Origin: Antedon mediterranea
Lineage: Eukaryota > Echinodermata > Crinoidea > Comatulida > Antedonidae
Length of the DNA stretch: 64,000 nt
Direction: 5' to 3'
Assembly: GCF_964355755.1 (NCBI RefSeq)
Contig: NC_092672.1
Location: forward strand, 32,114,501-32,178,500
The notes beneath the pieces were generated by a model. The model was not told where the DNA came from and ran no database searches. It saw nothing but the letters and a program-made list of their open reading frames with translations. Shown here piece by piece: positions 54,201 to 63,200 of this stretch; position 1 is the first letter of the stretch; each line of letters begins with the position of its first letter. A program made the position numbers and the translations under genes.

Positions 54201-57200
54201 TGTCGCATAAAGTTTGATAGTGTAGACAGAGCTTGATTAAACTTTTACTCTAGATCTGTTGTAAAATTTAACAGTTATATCTATTTAAAATATTTTCTTG
54301 GTGTTAAATATTAACATAGTGTTTTTGATTATTTGAATGTTTGTCCTAGTGATCTGGAGGTCGTGGGTTTGAGTCCCACCCGAGAGTTATTTTCGTCCAT
54401 TTCAGTACATACAAGTTACAACAGCATTATTCTGTTTGTTCTGCATCCCATAATAGTATCTTCAATCCACATTTAATATGCAAACATTCTCGAAAACATC
54501 TTACATCCGCAATTAATAATAATCCATTAGCTCGCAACGCCTAAATTGATTTTAAAATGTAAAGTGCAAGTTGTTGCGAACCAGCCATCGCCTTTGCAAT
54601 TATGCTGCCAATCAATATTAATATCACTCTTTACAAAGGACCCTAGAATGTCACGATTATTCATATTACTAGGCACGATAATTTCTGATGCATTTTTGCT
54701 GAATATAATAATAGACCAATCATGTAATGTACATTGTGGAGAGTGCAGACCAATCGCGTGAGACTGACCAACAATGGACTAAACATCCTTGTGTTGTGGT
54801 CACTGATTGACCAATTGTTTATTCTGCTTCAATTTCCATTAGCTCCTTAGACAATAGATGAATTACTCCTTTCAAGCATAGAGAAATTATTTATCTAAAT
54901 ATTTCCTCCATGTTCCAAGTATTAATTAATAAAAACAATGTGTTCAAGTATTTGTATTGGTTTTGTATGCAGAATGATGGAAATTATTCTTGCGGAAACT
55001 ACTGTAGTATAGGATATTGATATTTTCTTTGAAAAGTTGCCGCTAAGAATAATAAAAGATAGATTGCAAAATTCAATTTGCTCGCAAAAGACGAGTTATT
55101 TTGAAAACTTATGAAAATTATAATTAAACGATTGATGCATAAAATTGCAACCATGAATCTAATTGGTTGTAGTTGTACCCTACTTTTAGAAGTAGTGCTT
55201 GTTCTCTGTATGTATTACGTTGCCATGCAGGAATGTCCAGTTACCTAAAATGCTAATGTAATTAATAAACATATTAAAAGTCGTGTTTCTTTTGTGTAAT
55301 TAGTGATGTAAAATATAGAAAACGCATTTCAAATTTAAATAATTTATAGTAAATAAATTATACTGTATATATATACTGTATATAAATGTTTTTTTTTTTT
55401 ACTGCAAGTGTGTGTTTTTTTTAATTAAAAATAATGATATCGTACCATACCATGAATGATGAGTGAATGTAAATAATTACCTAATATTTTATGCAATAAT
55501 TACTGTACATTTGTCAGGGCATTATTGCAATATATTGGTCACTAGGGAGCCATGCTTTACATTCTGAAAGGGTGATAATGACAAGAAATATATATCTATA
55601 TAAATATAGTTATTATTTTTTACTTTCTTTATTCTTTATTCTTTATTTCAAGCCAACAGTGTAAAACACCAATAACAGGTTGAAAATAAAATAACTAAAC
55701 TACAGTATATATATAAATAAGCCAATATAAGTATATACAAAATGTGAATAAGATTATTTAAATAATTTCATTAATAATACATTTAAATTGAGAGAAATTA
55801 CAGTTAAAGATATTTTTTAAAAGACATGAATTGTACAAAGACGAAAGTCTACAGAAAATACCATTTTTACAAACATTGACAGGAGAAAATTTAACATGAA
55901 GAAAGGGTTTACTACGAAGATTACGAACAGGAACATTAAAATAAAACAACGAAACAAGATGACAATCATATTATATGAAACCTACCGAATTGATTTACTG
56001 TACTTTGCTTATCGAAGTAATAATTACTTTTATTTTAAAATCTTTCATTTGTTTTTATATTTCAGAACGACGGACGGGCGTTTTGATTCAGCGTACGAAG
56101 GCAGAACTTTTGACCGTGAAAGGATTTATAATAATAATAGGACTGTTACAAACGTAGCAGATGATGATACGGACTCCACGACAAGTGGTTCTTTTCGCAA
56201 TCGGCGGACTTATAATAACTTTTACTCACATTCCAGAACTGAAGGGAATTATGAAGGAAATTATTACAGTGGAAATAGGGAACAATACGCGCCAGGCTAC
56301 GTCCGGTCAGAGCGAACAGAAAACTATGATAGTAGTACTAGAAAGAGTAAAAATTTAAGCAAATTGAGGACTAACAAGAGTAAGAGTGGCTCCTCTCACT
56401 CAGGTTCAGTTTCACGATCTCAAAGTTTTAGTCCTTCTCGAAGTCGATCACGGAGCCGGAGTAATAGTTCGGACTCTCGGAGTAGCACTAGTGACAATCG
56501 TTCACGGAGATCAAAAAGTAGTGATAAAGGAAGTTTAAATACGGATCATACAAGCTGTTCTGGAGTTAATAAACAATTTGGATTATGTGTTAAAAATTTA
56601 CCCACAAGATCAACAGGTAAGGGAAAAAAAATCTGTGCTCATTTTGTAAAAATGTGTGTTTAGGACCAAAATTTCTATTCAAAGAACAAGGCAGTAAAAG
56701 CTCTACACTACCAAACTTTATGTGAAAAAAAAGAGGTGATGTGCCCATATATGGACATGATGACATCATATCACTACCATATTTGGGGATATCACTACCA
56801 TACTTGGGCACATCACATTTTTTTTGTCAAACTAGTTTGATAGTATAGACAGAGCAAGATGATACCACGAGGATAGAAGCTTACATTTTCCTGTTTTTCA
56901 TCATCACAGTCTCTATCTACCATACATTACTTGGGAATTTATTCATCACATTTGACACTTAATATTGGTATGGGGTGGAGGAATGATTGAATTACATTAA
57001 AGTTTCCACTTATTGTTAACTATCATAATAATAATCCATTTCTTTAAATTTTAAAGAAAGCATTCCTCAAAAAATAAGACAATTTATCTTAAATGATACT
57101 AAGCATATACAGTACTGGTAATGTTCTGGATTTTTGAATGCGCAGTACTTGGTAAAAATTACTGATCTTAGTACTAAAATGTAGCTGCCTGACATCAGGC

Positions 57201-60200
57201 CACCTTATCACATTAACACCTTAAGTACCGTGTTTTAATGTGTACATAACATTTTTGTGTACATAACCTTTTAAGATTTCCCCCTGTTAATGTTCAATTT
57301 ATCATTTAACCTAGATTAGCTAGTTGCGTAGTTTTGCCAAGTAATGGCATACTTGACCTTTAGTTGAAGTGACGCGAAGAACGAAGTGAAAGTGTCGACA
57401 TTGCCGCCGCATTTCCCTAAATCAGTGTTTCCTTAAACAGTGAATCATGTGATTTTAGTTGTGGGGATTGCAATAAAATCACTCTCTGTACATTTTAGGA
57501 CTTGCTATAGCTCTGTCTACACTATCAAACTTTATGTGACAAAAAAATGTGATGTGCCCATACCAATGATATTATTGTTTATCACACTGTTTTTGTTAAA
57601 CTAGTTTGATAGACAGAACCTAACATTAGTGTTATTGAGGAGGCAATGAGTTATATAATGCTTTCTACCGTAGTATGTGTCGTACTGTTTCTATTTCAAT
57701 TACTGTGATATGAATAGTCTACTATTACTACTACTACTACGGTACTGTACATTTAGATATAGACATTTGTCAAAAGTTAAATATTTTTCAAAATTGTCTT
57801 GGTGAGATAACATACAGTAGAATGCATTTAAAATACTCACAAGAGAGACATTAAAAACATAACAAAAAGGTCAATATTGCAACAATTAAGATACCAAATT
57901 AAAAAGTTCTCTTCAATTTATTTTTGTTGTTTTTGCTAGAATTTAACAAATATAAATTTGGACTTTTTTTGCGTTATATTTGTATAAATCTGTAGTCTGA
58001 AAAAATAATGAAGATGAACAGAGGTCAAATGATATTCTCTAAGAAGGTCACTGTTACATTTAAAATTGGAAACATGTTCAACCTATTAAATTCAATTTAC
58101 TGTAGATCCTGCATCAATATTAATATTCATTTATAAATTGTAATTTGGCCATAATTGATACCAGTTACCTGGCAATGTATTATTATTTAAATATAATTTT
58201 AATAAGTCTTGGAACACGATTAACATTTTCTGTTAAAGTGTACAATAAAATTTAATATAATATTTATGGTAGGGTTATATTAGTTCTTTAAATAGTTCAT
58301 CAATTTTTATCAATACTTACAGTATAGAGATTTTACTGTTTGACAATTAAAATACAATTGTATGTAACTAAAGTCTGATGATAATGTTATTACAGTATTG
58401 GAAATGATACACCATACTTTGAATATTATTTTAAAATTATTAAGCAATTTGTTTGATAATATTGAATATTCTTAAGCTCTGTGTACACTATCAAACTAGT
58501 TTGATAAAAAATGTGTGATGTTCTCAAATATGGTAGAGATATGCCTAAATATGGTAGAGATATGCCTAAATATGGTAGAGATATGCCTAAATATGGTAGA
58601 GATATGCCTAAATATGGTAATGATATGATATCATCATGTCATTATGTTTTTTGTCACAAAGTTTGATGATAGTGAGCTTTAGTTTTAGTAAATAGAATTG
58701 TTGTACATTTTGATAGATAGAATTCATCATCTTCCTAAACTGTGCAGAACATTGTTTGAATATAGTAAGTCACACATGATTCAACCATTAGTAAACCATA
58801 CAACTCAAATTTCCATTCATTTATTAAAAGCAATAGCTTTAATAGTATTATTCAACAAAACGTATTTTAAACAAAAAAAGACATATTTGGATTTAGAAAT
58901 CTGTAAAATGCTGTGATTGTTACAGTCTGCAAGCTAAACATTTGATAATCAAAGAGGGAAGTACAACAGGAAGTGACTAAGTTGTACAAAAGAGAAATCT
59001 ATTACCAACTAGCAGTAGGACATTAAGGTCAGCCTAGACATAGTCTATTGACCTTAAAAACCACAAAATTGTGTTCTTTAGGCCTAGAGGGCTTTGAGCT
59101 CTACAAAATGGAATTGTTTAAAAAACTAAAGCTCGGTCTACACTATAACAAACTTTATGTGACAAAATAAATGGGATGTACCCATAAACATGATGCTATC
59201 ATATCATTTCCTTATTTGGGTATATCACTAACATATTTGGGCACATCACACTTTTTGTCAAACTAGTTTGATAGTGTAGACAGAGCTTTAGCAAAGCTAA
59301 ATTTATAATGGTGAATCGATGTATGCATTAATTCATTCAAACTGATCTGATCAATAATTTGATGCCATTACTGATTACTGATGAGATAATACAACGTTCT
59401 TTGTTGCTGGCTGTACATTCCTAAACCTTTTGTTTTCTTTTTAAAAAGACATGAAAATGTTATCCTTATATTTTTACAATATTTTAAAACTTTTTTTGTG
59501 AGTTGTTTTATACCAGCAGAATAAATAAAAAAGAGAAAATCTTATTATTCAATAGGTAAAATGTTGAGTACCACTGAGTGAATGAAAGAATTTTTGATTT
59601 AGAAAAATAACTTTAAATACATTTTCATAGAATTATGTTAATCATTTCCTCGAAGTTGTAAAATTTCAAATAAACTTTTTAATAATTATTAATTCCATTA
59701 AATAATGAATTTTCATCTTCACACTTGCTATAATTTTCAGTTGGAAAAAATACTGTAATTGTTTTTTGACACTTTTTACAAAATATGTCATAAAATGAAT
59801 GATTAATAATCTAGCTATGAAACTGAATCAATTTTATTTATTTTTTTAGATACAAGTATTAAAGATGGATTATTTCATGAATTTAAAAAGTTTGGTCAAG
59901 TTACAGCGGTCACAGTGCAGGGCAGTGCGGACGATAGGTTTGGCATTGTGTTCTTCAAAAGGTATTTTCATTTCCAACATTTCAGTTTTTTTTTTAAATG
60001 ATTAAAGTTGTAAAAAAAGATTTCGCAGATAATGAGATACTTTGATCAGTGGGTCAGAAATAGAATTTCTCTCAAATTTACCCAATGACCACATTCTAGA
60101 TCATTTTAAATTTTCGTCAGAAGAGTGAATTAATAATAAACAAAGTATTTTCATCATTTTTGTGAACTCTGACAATAGGTACAGTAATTTGGTAAATATA

Positions 60201-63200
60201 TGGATATGGTCAACTTAAAGTGGTAAAGAACTGTCCTCCATAACATGAAAAAAAATTAAGATTAATAAAATCAGACTTCATTAAATACCTTAGGCCATTT
60301 TGCAGTTTTAATCAAGTTATTCACTAATTATTCACAAAAATTGGAAATGTTTTAGGGGGACAATATATCTTTATCTTTCAAAGATTAGATTATTATTGTT
60401 GGACATTGGAAGCTATGGGACCAGCTTATGAACCCACACCAACCACGGTACCAGCCTGTAAAAAAAAAAATAACCATTGTTTGTTTTTTATTTATAAAGA
60501 TCTGAAGACATGGAAAAGGCAATGCAGACCTCAAAAGGAAAACTTTTCTTTGGATCAGAAATGCGGTTAAATGCATGGGATGGTCCAGGTAAGATCTACT
60601 GGACTGAATGTCTTTCTTGGCCTAAAGCTCTGTCTACATTATCAAAAAAGTGTGATGTGCCCAAATATGGTAGTTGATATACCCAAATATGGTAGTGATA
60701 TGACATGACCATGTCCTTATATGGACACATCACATTTGTTGTCACATAAAGTTTGATAGTGTAAACAGAGCTTTAGAAAGAGCGAGATTTATAAAGGCTA
60801 TTGACTATAAAAAAAGAGTGTAGTGCTGTATGCATGAATATCTTCAAGACTGACCAAACCATGTGACTGAAAATGTTATTATAAAAATATAAATCAAACA
60901 GTTGTTTAATCAAATTGTTATTTATAGAATTAAAGGTGAGCTCCAGGTTTAAAATTACAATAAACCTTATATTACGAATGGTTACAGTAGTATAGCAGTG
61001 AGCACCACAATTCATGTTTTGCTTCTCAACTGTCGAAAAATAAGTAATTATAATAATGTCGATAAACACTATATAAATGTTGCAAATAAACAATGTGACT
61101 TTCAATCATTTACATATTATATAGCTTAACTTTCCTTGAAAACTGTGATGAACACAGTTTTAAGTACCACACTGTGTACAGAACAAAATGAATTTAATGA
61201 TTCTATTGCAGTTAATAATGCAGTCATTCTTTTTGCAGTAACGTGGGATTTTAGTTTGTTTTAATGTAGAAGTTTATGAGTCAATCACGGCAATAAACAA
61301 TGTGTGATTACACCAAAAAAGCTTGCTAAATAATTGAATAAACAGATTAAATAGTAAAGAGAACAGATAATATTATATTTGTCAATCAAAAGACAAATTA
61401 CTGGGAAAATGACAATGCTGTGGGTATCAATCATTGGCTGGAAATACAAATAAAATAAGCACAAAGCGAAGTTTAAAGATAAAGTAAAACAGTCAGAAAG
61501 AAATTGCAGAGTTTTCAGGTAACTAACAGCAACTAACCCATATAAAAATATCCTATCTCTTACTGTAAAGACTAATAAATTCTCTTTTCTTTCTTAAAGA
61601 TGTTGGTGTAGATGAGAGTGACATTCGTTACTATGAGAAGGAGATGGATGAGTACCACCCACGAGCGACGCGGACGCTTTTCATTGGCAATTTAGATAGG
61701 ACGGTATCACGTGATGAACTCGCAGAGGCGTTCCAAAAGTATGGGGATATTCTTGTAAGTGGAATCATTGAACAAATAAATAATGATGACGATTGTTCTA
61801 TTTTTATGTCTGCCAGCAATCTCTGGGCTTTGTAATTGTATATACATAATAATTATCTGGTAATGTTATGGTTATTTCCAAATGTCACACTTATTTTTAA
61901 TCTTTATCTGATAGGAAATTGAGATTAAAAAGCCTCACGGTGCCCAACCTTTTGCATTTCTTCAATTCTCCGATATCGATAGTGTTGTGAAAGCAAGAAA
62001 GAACATGGACGGCGAGTTTGTTGGGAAGAACAAAGTGAAGGTATGACCATACTGAGACCATTTGTTAGTTGTCAAACTCTCTTGTTGTTGGCTGTACCAT
62101 CTTTTCTCAAATCTGTAGTGTGTTTAGGCCTTTTTTTCAACCTTTAGAATAGCAATGTCTTAGTTAAGTCAAAGATGCTCTCCAGGTGGAATGCCATCCT
62201 GAAATGAGTAGTAGTAATTAGCCTTGTTTATTTTATTTCATTTATATGTAATTTTTACTTTCTATGGACCAGAGATTTCGAAATATGAATGAATAACTAA
62301 CATAAAAAACAAAATAAATTGTTGGTCATTTGTTATACTGTCTAAATCTTCCGCTCAGTCAAATGGTTATTAAAGACTTTTCAACTGCTTAAACGTATTG
62401 TATTTGAATGATCGCCACTTGCCAAATGCAGCGTGTATTGTATGAATATTTGGATATTTCTAATACTGTCTCAAATTACAGTTAACTAAATGTCATATGC
62501 AACAACCTCCATCTCCCCTCCATCTGACCATTTAGTATAGAGATGCCACCAAATTAAAGGAGCTGAGTTGGATACAACGTATTTTGTCTAAAGCTCTGTC
62601 TACAAACTTTATGTGACAAAAAAGTGATGTGCCCATATATGGATATGATGATGTCATATTACTACCATATTTGGGTACATCACACTTCTTTGGTCAAAAT
62701 AGTTTGATAGTGTAGACAGAGCTTTTCAAATAATGTGTACATTAGTAGACTAAACCGTATTTGATAAACATTACACCTTTACATTACAGCTTGGGTTTGG
62801 AAAGAGCATGGCAACGAATTGTGTTTGGTTAGACAACTTACCTCATAATACAAGCGAAAGTTTTCTTTATAAACTTTTCAACAACCGGTTTGGCTCTGTA
62901 TCTCGTGTCACATTTGAGAAGGCGTTTCCCAAAGCTTTGGTCCACTTTCACAACATGGACTGTGCTCAGAAAGCTGTCGTTGACGTGAAGAGTGGTCGCT
63001 TACATATATCTGGAAGAAAATTAAAGGTATATGCTTGTAATTTGATTTTCATTTATTAATTTCTTTAAATCTGACTTATTGTACTTAATGTAAATCTACA
63101 TAATAGTAAAATAAAACCGATTCCATTTGGTAACATGTTTTCATTGCGTTATTATAATTTTTTTATTACTAAAGCTTGGTTCCCACTAGAACGTAACGCA

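Larger units (their letters stand above)
29245..56065 (+). other. SPEN intron 2, overview
   Basis: At 26.8 kb this is the longest intron in the window, between RRM1 and the RS-rich linker. Listed separately are the minisatellites at 29880 and 50394, the LINE remnants at 32761 and 55622, the TIR elements at 32274, 33373, 37785, 45685 and 48663, family B copies at 38274, 43952 and 54048, family C copies at 35215 and 47678, and the palindrome at 46256. The remaining stretches (29245-29879, 30660-32273, 35721-37784, 39248-42140, 42180-43950, 44100-45684, 46464-47677, 49410-50393, 50871-54047 and 54400-55621) are AT-rich. I found no exon there that would extend SPEN or form another gene. Confidence 0.65.
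56617..62789 (+). other. SPEN introns 3-7, remaining sequence
   Basis: Apart from the exons and family B copies 9-14, these introns (56617-59849, 59962-60499, 60589-61599, 61755-61914 and 62041-62789) show only AT-rich sequence with no further feature I can support. Confidence 0.6.

Noticed and set aside
55896-56065. Upstream in-frame extension of SPEN exon 3 to an ATG at 55896
   Set aside because: The segment before 56066 is intron and LINE remnant; the acceptor TTTCAG at 56060-56065 joins correctly to exon 2.
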